From: Clostridium puniceum
Lineage (GTDB): Bacteria > Bacillota > Clostridia > Clostridiales > Clostridiaceae
NCBI RefSeq assembly: GCF_002006345.1
Contig: NZ_LZZM01000180.1
Span: 1 to 50,489 of the forward strand
Length of the DNA: 50,489 nt
Direction: 5' to 3'
Translations under genes and position numbers: made by a program
Shown here: positions 42,925-50,489 of the stretch, piece after piece
Layout: each line of letters begins with the position of its first letter
How positions within the stretch are numbered: the stretch's first letter is position 1
The notes under the pieces: model-generated
What the model saw: the letters and a program-made list of their open reading frames with translations, nothing else
Told to the model about the DNA's origin: nothing
Databases searched by the model: none

Positions 42925-44181
42925 ATGAAAAAAATAGTAACTTATATACTATTATTAATATTATTATTGGAAATAAAATTTTTTTATATAATTTCATTAC
43001 CACAAGAATTGAGTGGTTTTAATACTTATAATAATAAAGTTCTAATTTTAATACTTATGCTAATAGGATTAATAATCTTTTTTATTGATGGACTGAAATT
43101 TGGACTAAAAAAAAGATTATTTAATAAAGAGGTTATTGGGTTATTGATTATATATTTAATTCAAGTTTGTAGTAGTTGTTTTGTATATAATCAAGGATTT
43201 ATTGAAGTTATTAAAGCAAGTTATTATTTTTTTATACCTTTATTATATTATTTGCTTATAAGTTTTTTAGACGATGAAAAAAAGTATAGGAAGCTGTTTA
43301 GGATTATAATTCTATTTTCAAGCATACTCTCGTTCTTATTTATAATTCAATCTATAGCATATGAGGAGTTTGGAATTATATTCTTAAAGCTAGAAAAACT
43401 TTCTGGAAGTATATTTTTTATTAGAAATAATAGAATTAGGTTAATACAACCAGCTCTTATAATCAGCTTTTCTCTCATATTATCTTGGGCTGAACTAATA
43501 AAATTAGAAAAAAAAAATGACAAGTTATTATATGTATATAATATAATATTCGGGTTAATTTACTTGATTTTAGTATGCCAGACCAGAATGTTAACACTTA
43601 GTGTAATAACTTCTATGCTAGCAATATTATTATTAAAAAGAAAAAGCAACATTAAGCAATTAACCCTAATAATCTTTATTATAAATCTGTTTTTATTTAT
43701 CTATAATATAAATTTTACTAAAAATTTCATACAATCATTTGATGCAACTGATTTTGCTTGGAGTATGCATGCAAGGACAGAAGCATTAAATTATTATATA
43801 GAGAAAATCATAAATAATCCCATTATCCCTATAGGCTTATTAAATGAAGCTAATAATTTGGAAAGATTTTATATAATACATGGAAAGCAAGGATATTTAT
43901 ATGAGTCTGATGTAGGTATAGTAGGTCTAGCAGTTACTTTAGGTGTAGTGGGACTTGTATGGTTTATATTACTAATAATAAAACTATTTAGAATAATAAT
44001 ATACGTTTATCGTAAAAAAAAGCTAAATGAGTATATTGAATTAGTAGGAATTATTACGTTTGTAATAATTAATGTGATTACTTTAATTATTACAGATATT
44101 GAGAGAATAATATGTTTACCGGTAATCTTAGCTATTTTTGAACATGTATATATAAGAAGTTATGATGGATCAAAGGAGTAA
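42925..44181 (+). CDS. O-antigen/EPS polymerase (Wzy-like), locus 2
   Basis: A 418-residue protein with about 11-12 hydrophobic helices, a hydrophilic region after helix 8 (FDATDFAWSMHARTEALNYYIEKIINNPIIPIGLLNEANN) and no soluble catalytic domain: the Wzy polymerase/O-antigen ligase layout. No ribosome binding site precedes its ATG; translation probably depends on the 42-residue ORF ending at 42923. The stop lies 4 nt before the next start. Polymerase rather than ligase is assigned from its place next to Wzx. Confidence 0.78.
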   Translation: MKKIVTYILLLILLLEIKFFYIISLPQELSGFNTYNNKVLILILMLIGLIIFFIDGLKFGLKKRLFNKEVIGLLIIYLIQVCSSCFVYNQGFIEVIKASYYFFIPLLYYLLISFLDDEKKYRKLFRIIILFSSILSFLFIIQSIAYEEFGIIFLKLEKLSGSIFFIRNNRIRLIQPALIISFSLILSWAELIKLEKKNDKLLYVYNIIFGLIYLILVCQTRMLTLSVITSMLAILLLKRKSNIKQLTLIIFIINLFLFIYNINFTKNFIQSFDATDFAWSMHARTEALNYYIEKIINNPIIPIGLLNEANNLERFYIIHGKQGYLYESDVGIVGLAVTLGVVGLVWFILLIIKLFRIIIYVYRKKKLNEYIELVGIITFVIINVITLIITDIERIICLPVILAIFEHVYIRSYDGSKE

Positions 44182-44185
44182 ATTA

Positions 44186-45286
44186 ATGAAAAGTATACTT
44201 TATATATCTTTAGCAGATTGGTGTTGGATAAAACAACGTCCACAACATTTTTGTGAAATAATGAGTGAATTAAATTATGAAATAGAATATTTTTGCAAAA
44301 GACCTTGGAGAAAAATAGGAAAATGCTTAGAAGGCTTTAGAAATAACTCATCTGTAAAAATAATTAGACAAAGGATTTTACCATATGAATCAAGGTATAG
44401 AATAATAGAGAAAATTAACAACTTAATAATTAGAAGAAAAATCAAACATATGGTTAAAAAAAAATATGAATACATTATTTTAACACATCCAAATCAAATA
44501 AACTTTTTAACACATAATATTATTGAGGAAAACAAGATTATATATGATTGTATGGATAATTATAAGGAGCTTTTCAAGAATAATATATATAGAAGTAATT
44601 TGGTACCTAGAGAAAAAGCTTTGATTAATTGTACCACTAAAATTGTTGCATCTAGTGAAACGATTAAAGAAAACTTGATTAAAGCATATGGAGCGAAGGA
44701 ACAATATATTAAAGTAATTAATAATGGTGTTGATTTAAAGAATTTTAATATTGATTTACATGGGAAAAATGCTGTTTTGAATAATATGAATAAAAAGGTT
44801 GGATATATAGGAACTGTAAGTAATTGGTTTGATGTAGATATATTAAAATTTGCTGCATTAAAAAAGCCTAATATTGATTTTTATGTTATTGGTCCTATAA
44901 TGCAAGACTGTAAAATAAAATTGCAAGTTAAAAATATTAGTAATATATATTTAGCTGGTGCAGAAGATTATAGAAATTTGCCTATAGTGTTAAATAATTT
45001 AGATGTAGCAATTATGCCTTTTAAATTAAATAAGCTTATAGAATGTGTGAATCCAGTTAAGATTTATGAATATTTAGCTATGAATAAACCTGTTGTAGCC
45101 GTTAGATATAAAGAAACAGAGAAATTTAAAGATTTAATTTATTTATATTCTAACAAAGAAGAATTTATAGAAAAACTAAATAAAGCATTATCAGAGAGGG
45201 TCATATATACATCAAGAAGAGATTATGCTTTAAAAAATTCATGGGAGTACAGAGTAAAAGAATTTATAAAGTTTATTGAAGAATAA
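44186..45286 (+). CDS. GT4-type glycosyltransferase
   Basis: A 366-residue GT-B glycosyltransferase. The N-terminus has LADWCWIKQRPQHFCEIMSEL, the RPQH block found in TuaH-like and related enzymes, and the C-terminal domain has VGYIGTVSNWFDVDIL, FYVIGPIMQ and the donor-binding AIMPFKLNKLIECVNPVKIYEYLAMNKPVVA. ATG 44162 overlaps the Wzy end, but AAAGGAG (44173-44178) points to ATG 44186. It is tightly packed with its neighbours (4 nt after wzy, 17 nt before the next gene). Confidence 0.87.
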   Translation: MKSILYISLADWCWIKQRPQHFCEIMSELNYEIEYFCKRPWRKIGKCLEGFRNNSSVKIIRQRILPYESRYRIIEKINNLIIRRKIKHMVKKKYEYIILTHPNQINFLTHNIIEENKIIYDCMDNYKELFKNNIYRSNLVPREKALINCTTKIVASSETIKENLIKAYGAKEQYIKVINNGVDLKNFNIDLHGKNAVLNNMNKKVGYIGTVSNWFDVDILKFAALKKPNIDFYVIGPIMQDCKIKLQVKNISNIYLAGAEDYRNLPIVLNNLDVAIMPFKLNKLIECVNPVKIYEYLAMNKPVVAVRYKETEKFKDLIYLYSNKEEFIEKLNKALSERVIYTSRRDYALKNSWEYRVKEFIKFIEE

Positions 45287-45303
45287 TGATTGGATAGATG
45301 TAA

Positions 45304-46209
45304 ATGGAAAAATTAGTATATATAATTGTATTAAATTATAATAATTTTGAAGATACAGTAGAATGTATAGATAGTTTAGAAGAAATAAAATATGACAATT
45401 ATAAAATTGTCATAATTGATAATAAATCTACAGATAGCTCAAATCAAATATTAAGGGAAAAGTATTCTAAGAAATATGTATATATTGAAAATGATAAAAA
45501 CTTAGGATATGCAGGTGGAAATAATAAAGGTGTTAAATATGCTTTGGTTAATAATGCTCAATATATATGCATATTAAATAATGACACAGTTGTAAAGGAA
45601 AATTTTTTGAAAAAATTAGTTAATTGTATGGAACTAAATTTGAATTGTGGAATAGTAGGGCCAGTTATATTAGAATATTACAATCCTAAAATAGTACAAT
45701 CTTCTGGGGCTGTTATCAAATTGATAAAAGGAGATATGTCTCCTATAAACAGTCATAAAAATATAGAAGAACTAAATGAAGAAATAATTAAATGTGATTA
45801 TATAGGAGGAGCATGTATTTTAATAAGAAGAGAAGTTATTGAAAAAATAGGATTAATTCCTGAAGACTATTTTTTGTTTTATGAAGAAACTGATTGGTGC
45901 TATAAGGCTAAACAATATGGATATGATATAGTATGTTTTACTCCAGCACAGATTTTTCATAAAGGATCATCTACAATAGATGTAATAAATGAACTAGGCG
46001 AATATCTTATGAATAGAAATAAAATAGTGTTTATTAAGAAAAATGCATCATTACCACAGTTAATATTTTTTTTTATATACTTAATAGCAAAAACTTTATA
46101 TGATATTTTAATAAAAAATAAGAATAGTAAAATCATAAAATATTATTTTCATGGTGTATTTAATATTATAGATAAAAGATACCCATTTATATATATAAAT
46201 GGAGAATGA
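45304..46209 (+). CDS. Family 2 glycosyltransferase (rhamnosyltransferase WbbL-like)
   Basis: A 301-residue GT2 enzyme of the WbbL/RfbF-type group. VYIIVLNYNNFEDTVECIDSL, VIIDNKSTDSS, NLGYAGGNNKGVKYAL and the DxD-type LNNDTVV (about 95-101) form the donor site; YEETDWCYKAKQYGY is the later catalytic block. The C-terminal part has a hydrophobic stretch (LIFFFIYLIAKTLY) that could anchor it. Members often add rhamnose, which the rml genes of locus 1 would supply, but specificity is not proven. The ribosome binding site is weak. Confidence 0.88.
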   Translation: MEKLVYIIVLNYNNFEDTVECIDSLEEIKYDNYKIVIIDNKSTDSSNQILREKYSKKYVYIENDKNLGYAGGNNKGVKYALVNNAQYICILNNDTVVKENFLKKLVNCMELNLNCGIVGPVILEYYNPKIVQSSGAVIKLIKGDMSPINSHKNIEELNEEIIKCDYIGGACILIRREVIEKIGLIPEDYFLFYEETDWCYKAKQYGYDIVCFTPAQIFHKGSSTIDVINELGEYLMNRNKIVFIKKNASLPQLIFFFIYLIAKTLYDILIKNKNSKIIKYYFHGVFNIIDKRYPFIYINGE

Positions 46210-46265
46210 ATAGTAATTAAAATTCTAATTAATCAAAAAGTTAGAAATTGAAAGGAAAGTATAAT

Positions 46266-47348
46266 ATGAATGATGATTTTACTATAAAAAATACGAATTA
46301 TTGCAAAGGAATTGCAATAATTTTAATGATAATACATCATCTATTTTGGAATGTTCCAGGATATGGAGTAACTATAGGGCATATTGCACTATCACAAAGA
46401 ATAGCAGTTATAGGAAAGGTTTGTGTAAGTATATTCTTATTTTTGAGTGGATTTGGATTATACAAAAGTATAAAAACAGAATTTAGTATAAAAAAGTTTT
46501 ATTGTGAGAAATTATATAAATTATATATAAATTATATATTTATAGTAATTACATCAATTATTATATCAATAGTCTTTTTTAAAGAAAAATATATGAATTT
46601 AATTGGAAAAGGATTCAAAGAGATAATATTAATTATTCTAAATTTAACAGGATTTCAATATTTAATAGGTTATCCAGGTCTTAATGGTGCATGGTGGTTT
46701 GTTTCGGTAATATTAGTGCTTTATATATTATTTCCTTTTCTAAAAACATTAGTTGAAAAATATAAGATTAAATTTGTTATAATTTTTTTTTTAATTTCTT
46801 GCTTTGACATAATTCAATTAGAGAACATTAAAATATTAACAATTATATCGTGGGGATTTCCTTTTATTTTGGGAGTGTATACTGCGTTTAGCAACATATT
46901 TATAAAAATAAATCAGTATATAAATAAGGATAAAAAATATGTTAAGAAATCAATTCTATTAATTCTATTGATTTTTTCTTTAATCATTAAGCAGATATTA
47001 GATTCGCAAAGCTTTATAGGAATTAAATTTGATTATTATTTATCATTTGTTATTATTTTATCCGTATATATTTTTTTTGAAAATATATTAATAAGTAAAA
47101 AAACAATTAGTTTTTTAGGTAAAAAATCTAGTGATATATATTATATTCATATGTTTATTTCAACTTATTATTTAGCAAATTCAATTTATAACATTAACAA
47201 TGTATTTTTTATGATAGTAAGTGTTATTATTTTAAGTTTGCTTTGGAGTTTTAGCTTAGACACAATAAGAAAAATTATTGGATGGAATAATTTAATATAT
47301 AGAGGAAGTAATAGATTATTAAGTTATTTTTGTGGTGATAAAATATAG
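46266..47348 (+). CDS. Acyltransferase family 3 membrane protein (OafA/WecH-like)
   Basis: A 360-residue integral membrane protein with about ten helices. It starts with TIKNTNYCKGIAIILMIIHHLFWN, holding the conserved HH-type motif of acyltransferase 3 proteins, then SIFLFLSGFGLYKS and NGAWWFVSVILVLYILFP. Such proteins O-acetylate sugars of O-antigen and EPS. TTG 46248 precedes AAAGGAAAG; ATG 46266 is preferred. It follows the GT2 gene by about 56 nt. Confidence 0.9.
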   Translation: MNDDFTIKNTNYCKGIAIILMIIHHLFWNVPGYGVTIGHIALSQRIAVIGKVCVSIFLFLSGFGLYKSIKTEFSIKKFYCEKLYKLYINYIFIVITSIIISIVFFKEKYMNLIGKGFKEIILIILNLTGFQYLIGYPGLNGAWWFVSVILVLYILFPFLKTLVEKYKIKFVIIFFLISCFDIIQLENIKILTIISWGFPFILGVYTAFSNIFIKINQYINKDKKYVKKSILLILLIFSLIIKQILDSQSFIGIKFDYYLSFVIILSVYIFFENILISKKTISFLGKKSSDIYYIHMFISTYYLANSIYNINNVFFMIVSVIILSLLWSFSLDTIRKIIGWNNLIYRGSNRLLSYFCGDKI

Positions 47349-47350
47349 TC

Positions 47351-47500
47351 AAATATAATGATTTACTAATATGTGATTCAAAATGTATTGAGAAATATAT
47401 GAAAGATAAGTATAAAGAATAAAATATTAAAAGCAGCTAAGTTAAACATAAAAATAGAATAATAAATAGTGGAAATACAGTATGCTACACTTATGGAAAG
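47351..47500 (+). pseudogene. Relic of a DUF1972-type rhamnosyltransferase
   Basis: Between two intact genes an open stretch without a start reads KYNDLLICDSKCIEKYMKDKYKE (in two parts here: KYNDLLICDSK and CIEKYMKDKYKE) and then stops at 47420. It matches HADLLICDSKNIEKYVQEDYKK in the glycosyltransferase half of the fusion protein at 23857. Farther on, near 47471-47500, NTVCYTYGK resembles the following NTTFIAYGAE of the same enzyme, in a damaged frame. A full rhamnosyltransferase gene probably once stood here and was deleted and eroded. Confidence 0.6.
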
Positions 47501-47532
47501 CGTAATAAAAAAGAAGATGAGGAGTGTATATT

Positions 47533-48606
47533 ATGAAGCCTAAAATAATAGCTTTTTATTTACCACAATTTCATGCTATACCAGAAAATGATTTATGGTG
47601 GGGAAATGGTTTTACTGAATGGACAAACACTAAGAAAGCTAAAGCTTTGTTTCAAGGTCATTATCAACCCAAAGAACCATTAGATAGCAATTATTATTGT
47701 TTGTTAGATAGTAATAAGCAAGAATGGCAATGTAATATGGCAGAGAAATATGGAATTTATGGATTTTGTTATTACCATTATTGGTTTTGTGGGAAAATGT
47801 TATTAGAAAAACCTATGGAAAATATGCTTGAAAATTCAAATATTAAATTACCATTTTGCATATCATGGGCCAATGAACCTTGGACGAGAAATTGGGATGG
47901 TAGAGAAAAAGATGTATTAATGTCTCAAGAATATGGAGAGTTAGATGATTGGGAAAAACATTTTCAGTATTTGTTACCTTTTTTTAAGGATAAAAGATAT
48001 ATTAAAAAGGATAATAAGCCAATTATGGTATTGTACAGAGCTTCACATATTAAAAACTGTGAAGAAATGATAGATTATTGGGGGAAGAGAATTAAAAAGT
48101 ATGGTTTTAGTGGGATTTATATTATAGAAACTTTAACAGGACATCAAAAAGCATCATCATTAAAGAATTCTAGTGCACAATTAGAAATGGAACCTATGCA
48201 TACAATAAGGCATTATTTACCATTGTGGAAACAAGGAATAAGACTAATAAAAAAGAATTTAAACAAAAAGGGATTTAAGGTGTATGATAAAATTCCATAT
48301 AATCTAATTTGGAATAATATAATTAATAAAAAGAGAAAAAAGCACAAGTTAACTTATTTAGGTAGTTTTGTAGACTGGGACAATAGTGCAAGGTGGGGAA
48401 GCAGAGCTATGATAATAACAGGAGCAGACCCTAGTCAATTTAAAAAATATTTTAATATTCAGTATGAGAAGAGTAGAAAATCCGAGAAAGAATATATTTT
48501 TCTTAATGCTTGGAATGAATGGGCTGAAGGAGCTTATTTAGAGCCAGATAAAAAATGCAAATATAAATATTTAGAGAGCATTGAAGAGATTATAAAAGTA
48601 AAATAA
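47533..48606 (+). CDS. WbsX-like glycosyltransferase / GH99-like protein (copy 2)
   Basis: A 357-residue paralog of the protein at 27838. The same blocks appear: IIAFYLPQFHAIPENDLWW, GFTEWTNTKKAKALFQGHYQP, GIYGFCYYHYWFCGKMLLEKPMENM, SWANEPWTRNWDG and LNAWNEWAEGAYLEPD. The middle (about 195-290) diverges most from copy 1, which is where acceptor specificity could lie. GAGGAG at 47519-47524 sets ATG 47533 rather than the in-frame GTG at 47524. It is the last gene of locus 2. Confidence 0.85.
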   Translation: MKPKIIAFYLPQFHAIPENDLWWGNGFTEWTNTKKAKALFQGHYQPKEPLDSNYYCLLDSNKQEWQCNMAEKYGIYGFCYYHYWFCGKMLLEKPMENMLENSNIKLPFCISWANEPWTRNWDGREKDVLMSQEYGELDDWEKHFQYLLPFFKDKRYIKKDNKPIMVLYRASHIKNCEEMIDYWGKRIKKYGFSGIYIIETLTGHQKASSLKNSSAQLEMEPMHTIRHYLPLWKQGIRLIKKNLNKKGFKVYDKIPYNLIWNNIINKKRKKHKLTYLGSFVDWDNSARWGSRAMIITGADPSQFKKYFNIQYEKSRKSEKEYIFLNAWNEWAEGAYLEPDKKCKYKYLESIEEIIKVK

Positions 48607-49060
48607 TAGAATATAAAGAAGAGAGATTTAGTATTAACTAAACCTATGTATTTGTAATATTTACATAAGTAGGCGAATAAAATATAAAGTAAAGTAAAAA
48701 AATATAATATTTGTGTATAGAAATTTTAATCTGATAATTCAAACAAGTTACAATAAAAGAAAGTTGGGATAAAGGATGATAAAAATAATTGGAATTTATT
48801 GTTTATTGGTAGTTGTTATATTATTGTTCTTTTATAGTGCACATAAGAAATGGTGATAATTTAAACACACTAAAACATAATAGATATAATTAAGAAATCA
48901 ATATGAAGAAAAAGGAAAAAGAATGGTTTAGGCAAAAGAATTTAAAATTGAGTTTTTTATGTATTGCATAATAAAAAGATATAGCCAAAAATTAATATAA
49001 CATTTATAATTAGGAGGTATACTATTATTTATAATAGTTGTAATTTAAGGGGGGCATAAG
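48607..49060. other. Intergenic region after locus 2
   Basis: 454 nt of AT-rich sequence with no clear terminator after the WbsX-like gene. It contains one short ORF (48776-48856, listed separately) and, close to the homoserine dehydrogenase gene, a 7-bp hairpin ACTATTA-TTTA-TAATAGT (49021-49038). A GGAGG near 49014 has no ATG at a useful distance. Confidence 0.45.
48776..48856 (+). CDS. Possible 26-residue hydrophobic peptide
   Basis: ATG 48776 is preceded by TTGGGATAAAGG and opens a 26-codon frame encoding MIKIIGIYCLLVVVILL followed by FFYSAHKKW: one membrane helix with a basic, aromatic C-terminus. Its size and shape resemble small membrane peptides, including type I toxins, but no antisense RNA could be identified and chance ORFs of this length are common. 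Confidence 0.3.
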   Translation: MIKIIGIYCLLVVVILLFFYSAHKKW

Positions 49061-50356
49061 ATGAAAAAGGTAAAAATAGCACTACTAGGATTGGGGAATG
49101 TTGGTCGTGGTGTTTGGATGATTTTAAATTCTAATAAAGAAGAAATCATGAAAAGATGCGGATATGAAGTAGAGGTGGCAAAGGTTCTTGTAAGAGATAA
49201 GAATAAGCCAAGAGGAGTAGACATTCCAAATGAACTTGTTACTACAGATTTTAATGAAATATTAGAAGATGATACTATTAAAATCGTTGTTGAAGTTATG
49301 GGAGGAATGGAACCAGCTAGAGATTATATGCTTAGATGCATGAATAAGAAAAAGCATATAGTGACTGCAAATAAAATGTTACTTGCAACTGGCGGAGACG
49401 AACTTTTTGAAAAAGCTGATGAACAAGGAATAATGTTCCAATATGAAGCAAGTGTAGCTGGAGGAATTCCAATTATAAAGGGAATAGATGAAAGCTTAAC
49501 TGCTAATAAAATAGAAACTCTTTATGGTATTGTAAATGGTACAACAAATTATATTTTGAGTAAAATGGAACTTGAAGATGTTGATTTTGATGATGTTTTA
49601 AAAGAAGCTCAAGAAAAAGGTTATGCAGAAGCAGATCCTACATCAGATATTGAAGCATATGATGCGCAATATAAATTAGCAATACTTGCATCTTTAGCTT
49701 TTGGATCAAAAATTGACGTAAAAAATGTATATAGAGAAGGTATTACTAAAATTGAAGCTGTTGATATGAAATATGCTAAAGAATTTAAAATGGCTATTAA
49801 ATTACTTGCAATTGCAAAAGAAGTAAATGGAAAGGTAGAGCTTAGAGTTCATCCTACAATGATTCCTAAAAAGCATCCACTTGCAAATGTTTATGATTCA
49901 TATAATGCAGTATTTATTAAAGGAAATGCAGTTGGAGATTTAATGTTTTATGGAAGAGGAGCAGGAGATTTACCAACAGGTAGTGCTGTAGTAAGTGATA
50001 TTGTTTCTATAGTAAGAAGTAATGTTGATACAGAAAACCCTAACCCAGTAGTAAAAAATAACCTATGGGAAAGAAAAATTTTAGAGATGGGCGCTGTTCA
50101 AAGTAAATTCTACATAAGAGCAACTGTTTTAGATGAATCAGGAGTTCTAGGAGAAATAACAGCAATACTTGGCAGACATAATGTAAGTATACGTTCAGTA
50201 ATACAAAAGGGTGATGAAGAAGACGGTCAAGTAACCATTGTATTAGTTACTCATAAAACTAATGAAGCTCAAATAGATGATGCAGTTAAAGAAATTAAAG
50301 AATTAAAATCAGTCAATAAAATAGATAATATAATAAGAATAGAAGATTTTAAATAA
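49061..50356 (+). CDS. hom: Homoserine dehydrogenase
   Basis: A 431-residue enzyme that reduces aspartate semialdehyde to homoserine for threonine and methionine synthesis. The N-terminal NAD(P) motif ALLGLGNVGRGVW, TANKMLLATGG, YEASVAGGIPIIKGI and VNGTTNYILSKM are family signatures; EAYDAQYKLAILASLAFG follows, with catalytic Lys. A C-terminal ACT domain (about 350-431, YIRATVLDESGVLGEITAILGRHNVSI) suggests feedback control by threonine. GGGGGG precedes the ATG by 8 nt. It is a housekeeping gene that marks the end of the EPS region. Confidence 0.96.
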   Translation: MKKVKIALLGLGNVGRGVWMILNSNKEEIMKRCGYEVEVAKVLVRDKNKPRGVDIPNELVTTDFNEILEDDTIKIVVEVMGGMEPARDYMLRCMNKKKHIVTANKMLLATGGDELFEKADEQGIMFQYEASVAGGIPIIKGIDESLTANKIETLYGIVNGTTNYILSKMELEDVDFDDVLKEAQEKGYAEADPTSDIEAYDAQYKLAILASLAFGSKIDVKNVYREGITKIEAVDMKYAKEFKMAIKLLAIAKEVNGKVELRVHPTMIPKKHPLANVYDSYNAVFIKGNAVGDLMFYGRGAGDLPTGSAVVSDIVSIVRSNVDTENPNPVVKNNLWERKILEMGAVQSKFYIRATVLDESGVLGEITAILGRHNVSIRSVIQKGDEEDGQVTIVLVTHKTNEAQIDDAVKEIKELKSVNKIDNIIRIEDFK

Positions 50357-50469
50357 ATTATTAATATTAAATATATAAGTTCTAATTAAGAAAGTTCATA
50401 ATTTAGTTGGTTGTCTTATCCAATCACTCTAATATAGAAATTAAATCTTAATGAACAAAATTTTTTAAA

Positions 50470-50489
50470 ATATATATATATATATATAT
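50470..50489. repeat. TA dinucleotide run at the window edge
   Basis: About ten TA units run to the last base of the window. It may continue beyond. Confidence 0.6.

Overview
The base composition (very AT-rich), strong GGAGG-type ribosome binding sites, AT-biased codons and gene content (HemZ-type radical SAM enzyme, SecD/SecF split into two genes, bifunctional Rel, a DUF4179 anti-sigma partner) point to a low-GC Firmicute of the genus Clostridium, probably near the C. beijerinckii/C. butyricum group. The species is an inference. No rRNA, tRNA or CRISPR array was seen.

Left part (1-20860), mostly conserved chromosomal backbone on the + strand: the tail of a transposase, a DEAD-box RNA helicase, an ECF sigma/DUF4179 anti-sigma pair, a small alarmone synthetase, yajC, a four-helix membrane protein, secD-secF, a RecJ-like protein whose catalytic motifs are all degenerate, apt, bifunctional rel, dtd, a glyoxalase-II-like hydrolase, hemZ, hisS, aspS, a DUF554 protein and a frameshifted alpha/beta hydrolase pseudogene. 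Three related imperfect inverted-repeat elements occupy three successive gaps (before hemZ, hisS and aspS). Several genes have promoters or stem-loops visible in their leaders.

Right part (21035-48606), two adjacent polysaccharide (EPS/capsule) loci. Locus 1 starts with a CpsB/YwqE-type phosphatase and an undecaprenyl-phosphate sugar-phosphate transferase, closed by a terminator. A LoaP-type NusG paralog follows, then a structured ~250-nt leader and a ~13-kb run: a flippase fused to a DUF1972 rhamnosyltransferase, a GT2, a WbsX-like protein, a Wzy polymerase, a polysaccharide pyruvyl transferase, an FrhB-like iron-sulfur protein, rmlA-rmlC-rmlD-rmlB (dTDP-L-rhamnose) and a small membrane protein, ending at a terminator. 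The natural reading is that LoaP loads at the leader RNA and keeps polymerase processive through the long operon. Locus 2 has a chain-length regulator/tyrosine kinase pair (Wzz + BY-kinase with a Tyr tail), an opposing SGNH-like protein lacking catalytic residues, a fused Wzz/BY-kinase with eroded motifs and no Tyr tail, a second flippase, a 42-codon ORF coupled to a second Wzy, two glycosyltransferases, an acyltransferase, a relic of a DUF1972 rhamnosyltransferase and a second WbsX-like protein. The window closes with homoserine dehydrogenase, which is backbone again.

Most notable: the LoaP gene with its multi-hairpin leader; the flippase-glycosyltransferase fusion that keeps an intact internal ribosome binding site at the junction; and three proteins that keep their family fold but have lost catalytic residues (RecJ-like, SGNH-like, second BY-kinase).
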